From positions 1-10,174 of the forward strand of contig NZ_JAPJPF010000055.1 of assembly GCF_030825805.1 (NCBI RefSeq): 10,174 nucleotides of DNA. The letters are read 5' to 3'. This DNA is from Streptococcus sp. (GTDB lineage: Bacteria; Bacillota; Bacilli; Lactobacillales; Streptococcaceae). The notes under the pieces are model-generated. The model did not search any database, was not told where the DNA came from, and was given only the letters and a program-made list of their open reading frames with translations. Numbering within the stretch: the first letter of the stretch is position 1; each line of letters opens with the position of its first letter. A program made the translations under genes and the position numbers. Of the stretch, positions 1-7,568 are shown in pieces.

Positions 1-71
1 TAGAATCGAAAGATTCTGCGTCAAACTTCCTATTTTGACTTTATCCGCAGACGCCGTTTGTATCTTGATTT

Positions 72-123
72 AGTCATGGAACTTCTACGAAGTTCGCTGA
101 CGTCCGTACTCACCTAAGGAAAG
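72..123 (+). repeat. 52-bp intergenic repeat, copy 1
   Basis: This matches 5612-5663 at 51 of 52 positions in the same orientation. The only difference is position 87 (A here, T at 5627). It falls in the 3-nt loop of a perfect 7-bp hairpin (GAACTTC 79-85, GAAGTTC 89-95), so the stem is intact in both copies. Looser similarity continues to about 145. The copy has lost, or never had, the large inverted-repeat context seen around copy 2. Two copies in non-coding DNA within 10 kb suggest a dispersed short element. It does not match my memory of pneumococcal BOX or RUP elements. Its family is unknown to me. Confidence 0.85.
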
Positions 124-150
124 TTTTAAAGAAGACTTTATATGCAATCT

Positions 151-174
151 GAAAAGCTATCCGCTTCTTTTTTT
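151..174 (+). terminator. Possible weak terminator
   Basis: GAAAAGC (151-157), a TATCC loop, then GCTTC and a run of seven T. Only four pairs are firm before an A/C mismatch, so the stem is weak. It would end a plus-strand transcript entering from the left. I see no clear intrinsic terminator on the minus strand just after dexB. It lies about 28 nt after repeat copy 1, much as the stronger terminator at 5693-5723 lies after copy 2. Confidence 0.35.
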
Positions 175-188
175 GTAGAAACTTATGC

Positions 189-1833
<1,645 letters not shown>

Positions 1834-1834
<1 letters not shown>

Positions 1835-1862
1835 TCATAACCAAACTGGAAAAGAATTGCAA
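1834..1862 (-). promoter_or_regulatory. dexB promoter
   Basis: Read on the minus strand: -35 TTGCAA (1857-1862), a 17-bp spacer, and -10 TATGAT (1834-1839). Both boxes are close to the sigma-A consensus with ideal spacing. It follows the acyltransferase terminator, so dexB should be transcribed alone. Confidence 0.75.
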
Positions 1863-1888
1863 CCCTCAGCTGACCTATCAGTCTCACT

Positions 1889-1921
1889 TAAAATAAAAAA
1901 GAAAGTCTCTCTAGAGAACTT
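1889..1921 (-). terminator. Terminator after the acyltransferase gene
   Basis: On the minus strand AAGT(T)CTC, a TAGA loop and GAGACTT form a 7-bp stem with one bulged T. A T-rich tract (TCTTTTTTATTTT) follows. The stem includes the acyltransferase stop codon TAG (1913-1911). It separates that gene from the dexB promoter. Confidence 0.5.
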
Positions 1922-2950
1922 CCTTTTCAAGACTTCTGTTTTTCTTTTCTTTTTGCCAAGAGTGATAAGAGAGCATGACCAATCCAAAGAGATGACTTCC
2001 CAACAAGGCGGCCACAAAAATCAGCTTGCCCCTGTCTGGATAAGAAAGTGGGAGATTGCTAAAGCCATAGCGAGCCCATTCGATAAAGATTGGATGCGAA
2101 AAGTAAAGCGCCATGCTCATCTGCTTTAAGTACTGCAAATCATAGCTTTTCAAAAAGGACGATCGCAGGCAGGCATTGACCAAATAGACCGTCACAAAGG
2201 GAAGGAGCAAGTAAAAGTTCTTATCGATTCCTTCATGTTGAAAAATGATGATGCCTTCCATACAGAACAAGCCAAAGGCGAGAGATAGCTTTTCCCAACG
2301 GTGAACCCTAAAGGTTTGTGCATGAAAATGATCATAGAGATAGTAACCCATAAAGATAAAAATGGGCGTGTAAAAGAGACCATTTCGAGCTGTAAAAAAT
2401 AAATTGCTGTAGAGCTGTAACCCTTGAGAAGACTCGTGGTGTCCAGATAAGCTGAATAGGTCTCGATCAAGCCCCAGCAGTAAAGAAGAAAGGTGATCAC
2501 CCCCGTCCAAACCATACCTAAGCGTTTGACCAATTGATTGACCAAAAACAGGCCCAGCAAAAAGGCAGGGATATACCAGAGTTGGTAACACATTCCCAGA
2601 TAGAGCAGAGCAATCAGAACGCCTGCTGGAAAGAGATAGACAGGGAGATGGAGACTAGAAAAAAAGACCCAGGCATAGGGAAGATAGACACAACTCCAAA
2701 ATAAATAGGTTTTTACGATTTTGACCAGGTAGGCCTTCATTTTCCTTGCATCTCTTAGTGATGGCTTTAGGAAAAAGCTGGCACAGACGATAAAAAATGG
2801 CACCGCTAGCCGTCCAAGGATACTCTTAAGGCCAAAATGCACTGGCTCATAGGAAGTTAAGCGACCACTATGCACCAAAATCACTGCAATCGCAAAGAGG
2901 TATTGAAAAAGACTAATACTGGAAGTGTTATAGAGGGAATTCTTTTTCAT
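1911..2950 (-). pseudogene. Acyltransferase-3 membrane protein, frameshifted
   Basis: An integral membrane acyltransferase of the family that O-acetylates envelope polysaccharides and similar targets; the acceptor cannot be read from the sequence. The first half begins at 2950 (GGAG seven bases upstream) and shows the family's first-helix His (H27, ILVHSGR) and a GRLAVPFF segment like the family's conserved Arg motif, then several hydrophobic helices. Near residue 176 the frame breaks. The same protein continues in the frame ending at 1911 (FFTARNGLFYTPIFIFMGYY, then further helices and a Lys/Arg-rich tail). Adding one G to the GGG run at 2421-2423 (CCC on the plus strand) restores 346 residues, a normal length. 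As written, the first frame reads out-of-frame to 2192, giving 252 residues with a foreign tail. Recent inactivation, phase variation or a sequencing error are all possible. Confidence 0.82.
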
Positions 2951-2986
2951 GGTCCTACTCCTTCGCCAAATGCAGATTCTATGGTT

Positions 2987-3015
2987 ATTTTAGCATGAAA
3001 GAGAGGACCAAGCAA
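2987..3015 (-). promoter_or_regulatory. Acyltransferase promoter
   Basis: Minus strand: -35 TTGCTT (3010-3015), a 17-bp spacer, and extended -10 TGCTAAAAT, with the -10 hexamer at 2987-2992. Its -35 box overlaps the palindrome at 3012-3026. Confidence 0.65.
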
Positions 3016-3026
3016 GGAATCCTTGC
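3012..3026. promoter_or_regulatory. 15-bp palindrome between divergent promoters
   Basis: GCAAGGA-A-TCCTTGC is a perfect inverted repeat around one central base. It overlaps the -35 of the acyltransferase promoter and lies about 30 bp upstream of the pabBC -10 box. The position suits an operator acting on one or both promoters. No regulator is identifiable; a chance palindrome is possible. Confidence 0.4.
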
Positions 3027-3055
3027 CTCCTTATCTACCTTTTTTCCTCTATTTT

Positions 3056-3064
3056 TGATATACT
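3056..3064 (+). promoter_or_regulatory. pabBC extended -10 promoter
   Basis: TGATATACT is an extended -10 (TG at 3056-3057, TATACT at 3059-3064) with no good -35 box at 16-18 bp. The hexamer ends six bases before the pabBC ATG, so the predicted transcription start is at or within a base or two of the A of the start codon. Confidence 0.6.
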
Positions 3065-3070
3065 CAAAGC

Positions 3071-4801
3071 ATGCACAAACAAACGATTATTGATTTTAAA
3101 GAGCTTGGATTGCGACACATTTTCACCAAGCCGCTAAAGGAATTAAAAACAAGAGACCTCGACCAAGTAGAGACTCTTCTGAGAGAGGCGGAAGCCTATC
3201 AGGAGGCTGGTTATTATGCCGTAGGCTATGTCAGTTATGAAGCCGCTCCTGCTTTTGAGAAAAAATTAGCCGTCCACCCAGCACCACTCATGGGAGAGTA
3301 TCTCCTCTATTTCACCATTCATGAGGAGGTCGAGACCCTTCCTTTCCCAGAGGACTACGAGGCAGTGGATCTTCCAGCCAATTGGCAGGAAGAGGTAGAG
3401 GCGCCTGCTTATCGAAAAGCTATCGAGACCATCCAGCACCATATCCGCCAAGGGGATACCTACCAGGTCAACTACACCGTCCAACTTTCTCAAGAGCTAA
3501 AAGCTGACCCTTTGGCCATCTACAATCGCTTGGTAGTAGAACAGAAGGCCCATTACAATGCCTTCATCCAGCACGATGATGTGGCCATCCTCTCCATCAG
3601 TCCTGAGCTCTTTTTTGAACAAGATGACAAGCTACTAATCACCCGCCCTATGAAGGGGACGACTCGTCGTGGGCTTACCAACCAAACAGATCTTCAAGAG
3701 GCTGCTTGGCTAGAAGCTGATCCCAAAAATCGAGCAGAAAACATGATGATTGTGGATCTCCTGCGTAATGATATGAATCGCATTTCGGAGATTGGAAGTG
3801 AGCAGGTGACCCGTCTCTGTCAAGTTGAGCAATACTCCACCGTTTGGCAGATGACCTCGACCATTGAAAGTCGCTTACGTCCCGAAGTCGACCTAGTCCA
3901 AACCTTCCAGGCCCTCTTTCCTTGCGGTTCCATCACAGGTGCACCGAAGATTTCCACTATGGAAATTATTCAACAGACAGAGGTTGCTCCTCGTGGCGTC
4001 TACTGTGGAACAATCGGCATCCTTCTTCCAAAAGGTAAACGAATTTTTAATGTGGCCATCCGAACCCTCCAAATGCAGGGGAAGCAAGCCATCTATGGCG
4101 TAGGTGGAGGCATCACTTGGGACAGCAAATGGGAAAGTGAATACCAAGAGACCAAGCAAAAGTCTGCTGTTCTCTACCGACAAGAGCCTCGCTTTGAGCT
4201 CCTGACGACCGGCCGCATCCACCAAGGAGAGCTGACCTTCCTGGAGCAACACCTGACCCGTTTGAGAGAGGCCAGTCGCTACTTTACCTATCCTTATGAT
4301 GAGCCAAAACTCCTGAAAAAGCTTCAAGAAGAGCTTGCCCATTTGGATCCTAGCCTTGACTATCGTTGCCGCATTGCCTTGCAAAAAAACGGGGCCTTCA
4401 AGCTGGCTATTGCCGAGCTGAAGGACTTGCCAGCTAGCTATCTGCAAGCTCAACTAAGAAAACAAACTGCTCCATTAGACCGACCTTTTACCTATTTCAA
4501 AACGAGTCAGAGAGACCATCTCAGCCGGTCAGAACAGGAGCAGATCTACTATTTAGAAGACGGAACCTTGCTAGAGACGACCATCGGAAATCTCATCCTA
4601 GAGATTGACGGCCAGCGCTACACGCCTCCAGCTCACCTCCCTATCCTCGACGGGATTTACCGCCGCCATCTCTTAGAAACTGGACAAGTAGAAGAAAAAC
4701 TGTTAACGCTGAAGGATTTAGAAGTCGCTGACCAAGTCTATGCCTGCAATGCCCTGCGTGGCCTCTATCCACTCGATTTCACTAGAGAGGAATCAGAATG
4801 A
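3071..4801 (+). CDS. pabB: Fused aminodeoxychorismate synthase I / lyase (PabB-PabC)
   Basis: A cytosolic enzyme of p-aminobenzoate and folate synthesis. The N-terminal part (about 1-370) aminates chorismate to 4-amino-4-deoxychorismate using ammonia from a PabA glutaminase not encoded here. The C-terminal part (about 372-576) is a class IV PLP lyase releasing pyruvate and p-aminobenzoate. Visible motifs are PMKGT (K195 is the lysine that marks PabB; anthranilate synthases carry Ala), DLLRNDMNRI, PCGSITGAPK (284-293) and GGGITWDS. The lyase shows the probable PLP lysine K477 (FKTSQRD) and E502 (ETTIGNL). The 576-residue fusion is normal for streptococci. The ATG is chosen because homologs, as I recall them, start with a similar MH-TIIDFKELG segment and the next Met is residue 75. 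There is no Shine-Dalgarno sequence before it. It overlaps the next gene by 4 bp. Confidence 0.93.
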   Translation: MHKQTIIDFKELGLRHIFTKPLKELKTRDLDQVETLLREAEAYQEAGYYAVGYVSYEAAPAFEKKLAVHPAPLMGEYLLYFTIHEEVETLPFPEDYEAVDLPANWQEEVEAPAYRKAIETIQHHIRQGDTYQVNYTVQLSQELKADPLAIYNRLVVEQKAHYNAFIQHDDVAILSISPELFFEQDDKLLITRPMKGTTRRGLTNQTDLQEAAWLEADPKNRAENMMIVDLLRNDMNRISEIGSEQVTRLCQVEQYSTVWQMTSTIESRLRPEVDLVQTFQALFPCGSITGAPKISTMEIIQQTEVAPRGVYCGTIGILLPKGKRIFNVAIRTLQMQGKQAIYGVGGGITWDSKWESEYQETKQKSAVLYRQEPRFELLTTGRIHQGELTFLEQHLTRLREASRYFTYPYDEPKLLKKLQEELAHLDPSLDYRCRIALQKNGAFKLAIAELKDLPASYLQAQLRKQTAPLDRPFTYFKTSQRDHLSRSEQEQIYYLEDGTLLETTIGNLILEIDGQRYTPPAHLPILDGIYRRHLLETGQVEEKLLTLKDLEVADQVYACNALRGLYPLDFTREESE

Positions 4802-5448
4802 AACTTATTTTTTTACATGGCCTAGGACAGGATGCCCACTCTTGGCAAGGGGTCCAAGATGCACTTTCCCCCTTGCAATCTGAATCTTTCGCTATTTTCT
4901 CCCATCCAAGCGAAAGCTACCAAGAGGCCAAAGAAAGATTGACGGAGCACCTCCAGCAAGAAAGCGAGCCCTTTATTCTGGTTGGACTCTCACTGGGAGG
5001 CGTTCTCGCTCTCGATCTCTCCAGCCGAGACTTGCCACAACTCAAGGGCTTGGTGCTTTCAGGGACGCAATACAAACTCAACACCAATCTCCTCTATAGG
5101 CTCCAAATTCTCCTTTTTCGTCTGATTCCCAAACATGTCTTTGAAAAGCAGGGGGCCAATAAACAGCACATGTTGCAAATCTTTACCGAATTAAAAAGCC
5201 TCAATCTAACCGATACCGCTAAAACTTGCCCTCTTCCTAGCTTAGTGATTTGCGGCAGCAAGGATGGGGCCAATCAGGCTTCTTCTAAAAAGTTGGCCAA
5301 TCTCCTGCCTAAAGGTCACTATCTAGAAATCGCAGACGGGGGCCATCTACTCAATACTCAGAAACCCCATGAACTTGCAGAAGCCATCAAGGAGTTTGTT
5401 GGTGAATTTAAAAATGAAGAGGCTAGCTTAAAAAACAGTTCCTCTTAA
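4798..5448 (+). CDS. Small alpha/beta hydrolase
   Basis: A cytoplasmic 216-residue alpha/beta-hydrolase-fold protein without a signal peptide. The catalytic triad is legible: nucleophile S65 in the GLSLGG elbow, acid D156 (CGSKDG) and H183 (GGHLL). HG at 7-8 near the N-terminus fits the oxyanion hole. The short cap (about 90-140) gives no substrate clue. Its ATG overlaps the pabBC stop as ATGA, with GAGAGGAA upstream, so the two are translationally coupled. The pairing suggests a link to p-aminobenzoate or chorismate metabolism, but the family is too varied to name the reaction. MenH-like or general carboxylesterase activity are alternatives. The C-terminus is a polar, probably disordered tail. 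Confidence 0.85.
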   Translation: MKLIFLHGLGQDAHSWQGVQDALSPLQSESFAIFSHPSESYQEAKERLTEHLQQESEPFILVGLSLGGVLALDLSSRDLPQLKGLVLSGTQYKLNTNLLYRLQILLFRLIPKHVFEKQGANKQHMLQIFTELKSLNLTDTAKTCPLPSLVICGSKDGANQASSKKLANLLPKGHYLEIADGGHLLNTQKPHELAEAIKEFVGEFKNEEASLKNSSS

Positions 5449-5474
5449 TGTAGATAACGTATTTTTTCATGTTA

Positions 5475-5517
5475 CATAACTTAAAAAATCAAGAAATGTT
5501 TATATTTTTAAGTTATG
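5475..5517. repeat. 13-bp inverted repeat with 17-nt loop
   Basis: CATAACTTAAAAA (5475-5487) and TTTTTAAGTTATG (5505-5517) are perfect reverse complements. CATG also lies just outside each arm, with three extra bases on the left. No T tract follows on either strand, so it is not a typical terminator. It could be a cruciform, a regulator site or the remains of a small mobile element. Confidence 0.6.
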
Positions 5518-5550
5518 CATGAATATCTAGAGGCTTTCCGCCGTGAGAAA

Positions 5551-5580
5551 AGTGCCTGAAACACAATTGTTTCAGGCACT
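5551..5580. repeat. 13-bp hairpin
   Basis: AGTGCCTGAAACA, loop CAAT, TGTTTCAGGCACT. The stem is terminator-grade, but no T run follows on the plus strand. On the minus strand only TTTTCTC follows. It may slow transcription or cap the 3' end of the hydrolase mRNA. Confidence 0.6.
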
Positions 5581-5584
5581 CGGG

Positions 5585-5610
5585 AGTTTTGGAACCTTAG
5601 GTCCAAAACT
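5585..5610. repeat. 11-bp hairpin with CCTTAGG core
   Basis: AGTTTTGG(A)ACC pairs with GGTCCAAAACT around a TTA loop, with one bulged A. Its CCTTAGGT (5595-5602) can instead pair with ACCTAAGG (5652-5659) in the 52-bp repeat, so two alternative folds are possible. Confidence 0.5.
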
Positions 5611-5611
5611 A

Positions 5612-5663
5612 AGTCATGGAACTTCTTCGAAGTTCGCTGACGTCCGTACTCACCTAAGGAAAG
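5612..5663 (+). repeat. 52-bp intergenic repeat, copy 2
   Basis: 51 of 52 bases match 72-123. It contains the hairpin GAACTTC (5619-5625), TTC loop, GAAGTTC (5629-5635). The single mismatch to copy 1 (5627) is in the loop. It ends inside the right terminal repeat of the 142-bp element and lies about 30 nt before a strong terminator. Confidence 0.85.
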
Positions 5664-5692
5664 CCTCTAAGAAAACTTATTCTTAAAGTCAC

Positions 5693-5723
5693 GGCTAACT
5701 TTTAAAAGGTTAGTCATTTTTTT
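5693..5723 (+). terminator. Terminator of the pabBC-hydrolase transcript
   Basis: GGCTAACTTTT pairs with AAAAGGTTAGTC (two G-T wobbles), followed by A and seven T. It stops plus-strand transcription 20 bp before the ABC promoter and so insulates the transporter from the folate genes. Confidence 0.75.
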
Positions 5724-5738
5724 AGAAATATTTTAGAA
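5720..5738 (+). promoter_or_regulatory. Phased direct repeat, possible response-regulator site
   Basis: TTTTAGAA occurs at 5720-5727 and 5731-5738, offset by 11 bp, about one helical turn. It ends four bases before the -35 candidate of the ABC promoter. Tandem half-sites with this period upstream of -35 are typical for activation by OmpR/PhoB-type regulators. The regulator at 8444-9133 is the obvious candidate. The repeat is AT-rich and overlaps the terminator T run, so chance is possible. Confidence 0.4.
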
Positions 5739-5742
5739 TTGC

Positions 5743-5774
5743 TTGATAGTTATTTGAAAAGCAAGCTGTATACT
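5743..5774 (+). promoter_or_regulatory. ABC transporter promoter
   Basis: -10 TATACT (5769-5774) and -35 TTGATA (5743-5748) are separated by 20 bp; reading TGTATA (5767-5772) as the -10 gives 18 bp. A long spacer usually means weak basal activity and dependence on an activator. The leader is about 40 nt, ending in AAGGAG seven bases before the ATG. Confidence 0.5.
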
Positions 5775-5820
5775 AAGAGTGTAAAGAAAACAACTAGTCA
5801 TTTGGACGAAGGAGAAAACC

Positions 5821-6729
5821 ATGGAAAAAGTATTAGAAATTTCCCATTTGAGTAAAAAGTTCGGTCAACAATACGCCTTAAATGATGTGAATCTCACCAT
5901 TCGCAAAGGCGACGTCTACGGCCTCATCGGTAAAAACGGGGCAGGGAAAACCACCCTCATCAAGGTCATCACCCAGCTGATTCAAGAAACTGATGGAAGC
6001 GTCTCCCTCTTCGCTTCCACGAATCGCTCTCAGTGGACACAAGCCCTGAAACGGGTCGGATCTGTCATTGAAAGTCCTGTGGCTCACAAGCATATGACCG
6101 CCTACCAAAACTTAGTCTACTATTGCAAGGCTCGCCATATCCCCAATCCCGACCAGGTCATCAAAGAAACCTTGAACTATGTTGGCCTGAATAATACGGG
6201 TAAGAAGAAATTCCGCGATTTTTCACTCGGTATGAAACAACGGTTGGGAATTGCGATTGCGCTCATTGCCAAGCCCGACTTCCTCATTTTGGACGAACCC
6301 ATCAATGGTCTCGATCCTGTCGGAATCAAGGAATTCCGCCAGATGATCAAGCGCCTCAACGATGAACTCGGCATGACCATCCTCATTTCCAGTCACATCC
6401 TCTCCGAACTTTATCTGGTTGCCAATCGCTTTGGCATTGTCGACCAAGGACGCCTGATCAAAGAAATTAGCAAGGCTGAATTCGAAGAACAAGGAGAAGA
6501 TTACATCATCCTCAAAACTAGCCAACTAGCTCTTGCCAGTCAACTGATCCAGGATCAGCTCCATCACCGTATCAAGGTCATCGATAAGGATGGAGAAATC
6601 CATATCTTTGGACAGACTCACGATATTAAAGTTATTGTCAAAGCGCTCGTTCAAGAGGATATTGACGTGGATGAAATCTACTATGCCCGCCAAGATCTGG
6701 AAAAATTCTTTACGGACTTGGTAGACTAG
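5821..6729 (+). CDS. BcrA/LanF-type ABC transporter ATPase
   Basis: The cytoplasmic ATP-hydrolysing subunit of a two-gene ABC transporter, 302 residues. Walker A is GKNGAGKT (37-44), the signature is SLGMKQR (135-141), Walker B FLILDE ends in E159 with NGLDP following, and the switch His is H192 (ISSHILSEL). Where most ATPases have a Q-loop Gln this one has Glu (about E84 in GSVIESPVA), the E-loop described for lantibiotic self-protection transporters such as NukF. That, with the SLGMKQR signature, places it in the bacitracin/lantibiotic resistance group. The C-terminal 90 residues are the extra domain usual for BcrA-like proteins. The gene is followed 54 bp later by its permease. The substrate is not determined; a peptide antibiotic or cell-wall-active compound is inferred. 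Confidence 0.88.
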   Translation: MEKVLEISHLSKKFGQQYALNDVNLTIRKGDVYGLIGKNGAGKTTLIKVITQLIQETDGSVSLFASTNRSQWTQALKRVGSVIESPVAHKHMTAYQNLVYYCKARHIPNPDQVIKETLNYVGLNNTGKKKFRDFSLGMKQRLGIAIALIAKPDFLILDEPINGLDPVGIKEFRQMIKRLNDELGMTILISSHILSELYLVANRFGIVDQGRLIKEISKAEFEEQGEDYIILKTSQLALASQLIQDQLHHRIKVIDKDGEIHIFGQTHDIKVIVKALVQEDIDVDEIYYARQDLEKFFTDLVD

Positions 6730-6783
6730 TCAACCCACCGTCTTGCATTACTTATCCCACATATTTCATTTAGGAGATTTATC

Positions 6784-7536
6784 ATGTTGCATACCATTCA
6801 AGCAGATTTTTACAGACTTTTTCGCTCTAAAGGTTTTTGGATTACAGAAGCCATTCTCGTTCTCAACATCCTGTCTGGAGTCATCTTTGGAGCTACCGGC
6901 CACGTCGGCGTCAATACGGAATCCAAATTACCCCAAGCAACCGAAGTTTGGACGGGCTTTAAAGCCTTGACCAACTACTCTTCCAGCATCAGTGTGACTA
7001 TCCTCTTTACCATTATTGTCATCACCTTGGTTCTAGGAACAGACTTAACGCAAAACTTATACAAGAATAATCTGGCCTATGGGGTTTCGCGCACCAGCTA
7101 CTACTTTGCTAAAAGCGCCGTTGTCCTGACCATTGCCCTCTTCCAATTTCTCGTTTCTTATGGTCTCGTCTTCTTGATCGCGACCCTCTACAATGGACTT
7201 GGAACCATGCCAGAGCACTTCCTTGCTCATTTTGGACTGACCGTGCTGATTCAGTTCCTTTCCACCCTGGCTTGGGTCAGCATCATTTCCTTCCTTCTTT
7301 ACGCTAGCCAATCCATCACCCTAGCCTTCGTTGGCTACTTCATTGGAAATATCCTCTTAAGCCTTCCTGCGCTCTTCTTTAAAGATATTGATATTCTCCA
7401 CTATCTAAACTTGGAATTCCAATATTCCATGGTACAGAGCACAACAGCAACGAACAACACTCTCTCTATTGCTCTTGGATTCATCCTTGTTTTCGGCTTC
7501 CTAGGACTCGCTACTTTCAAACACAAAGATTTATAA
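6784..7536 (+). CDS. ABC-2 type permease, partner of the upstream ATPase
   Basis: A 250-residue membrane protein with about six hydrophobic segments, near residues 18-39, 68-86, 109-135, 145-173, 176-198 and 226-243. The N-terminus (MLHTIQADFYRLFRSKGFW) and the SRTSYYFAK stretch after segment two are typical of BcrB/LanE-G-like ABC-2 permeases. AGGAG seven bases before the ATG fixes the start. The 54-bp gap to the ATPase shows neither terminator nor promoter, so they are one operon. Only one permease is present, so it probably works as a homodimer, unlike LanFEG systems with two. It ends one base before the shared terminator. Confidence 0.85.
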   Translation: MLHTIQADFYRLFRSKGFWITEAILVLNILSGVIFGATGHVGVNTESKLPQATEVWTGFKALTNYSSSISVTILFTIIVITLVLGTDLTQNLYKNNLAYGVSRTSYYFAKSAVVLTIALFQFLVSYGLVFLIATLYNGLGTMPEHFLAHFGLTVLIQFLSTLAWVSIISFLLYASQSITLAFVGYFIGNILLSLPALFFKDIDILHYLNLEFQYSMVQSTTATNNTLSIALGFILVFGFLGLATFKHKDL

Positions 7537-7537
7537 C

Positions 7538-7568
7538 AAAAAGGCTTGACGAGTGGTCAAGCCTTTTT
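7538..7568. terminator. Bidirectional terminator between ABC and kinase genes
   Basis: AAAAAGGCTTGAC, loop GAGTG, GTCAAGCCTTTTT. Perfect 8-bp GC-bearing stem flanked by A5 and T6, so it works on either strand. The last four codons of the kinase (Lys-Lys-Ala-stop, 7568-7557) are part of the right arm. Confidence 0.9.

Larger units (their letters stand above)
1..188. other. Intergenic region left of dexB
   Basis: No convincing gene lies here. The stretch starts with a small hairpin (AGAATC 2-7, GAAA loop, GATTCT 12-17) and a second one (GTCAAA 20-25 with TTTGAC 34-39). It then carries copy 1 of the 52-bp repeat (72-123) and a weak plus-strand terminator (151-174). Frame 1 is open from 4 to a TAA at 115-117, but it begins with an in-frame TAG at 1-3 and has no good start, so I do not call it a gene. 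Whatever plus-strand gene lies to the left would end before or in this stretch. Confidence 0.6.
5528..5669. repeat. 142-bp element with 12-bp inverted ends, containing repeat copy 2
   Basis: TAGAGGCTTTCC (5528-5539) and GGAAAGCCTCTA (5658-5669) are perfect inverted termini. Between them are three hairpins: 5551-5580 (13-bp stem), 5585-5610 (11 pairs, one bulge, TTA loop) and 5619-5635 (7-bp stem, TTC loop). The density of perfect stems suggests either a small non-autonomous repeat element or a structured RNA. No transposase or clear target duplication is visible. Confidence 0.6.
5449..5820. other. Structured intergenic region before the ABC genes
   Basis: No protein gene of credible length lies here. 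In order it holds a 13-bp inverted repeat (5475-5517), a 142-bp segment with 12-bp inverted ends and internal hairpins (5528-5669), a terminator (5693-5723), a phased direct repeat (5720-5738) and the ABC promoter (5743-5774). The first 80 bases are AT-rich. Confidence 0.75.

Noticed and set aside
4..117. Open frame of 37 codons ending in TAA, looking like the C-terminus of a basic protein
   Set aside because: The codon just before it at 1-3 is an in-frame TAG, there is no start with a ribosome site, and the last third is the intergenic repeat, whose second copy has a stop at the matching position.
3893..4453. 186-residue open frame on the minus strand
   Set aside because: It lies wholly opposite pabBC, has no recognisable motif, and its sequence is explained by the well-supported gene on the other strand.
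5551..5580. Classical intrinsic terminator of the hydrolase gene
   Set aside because: The stem is strong but no T tract follows on the plus strand; the structure at 5693-5723 fits a terminator much better.
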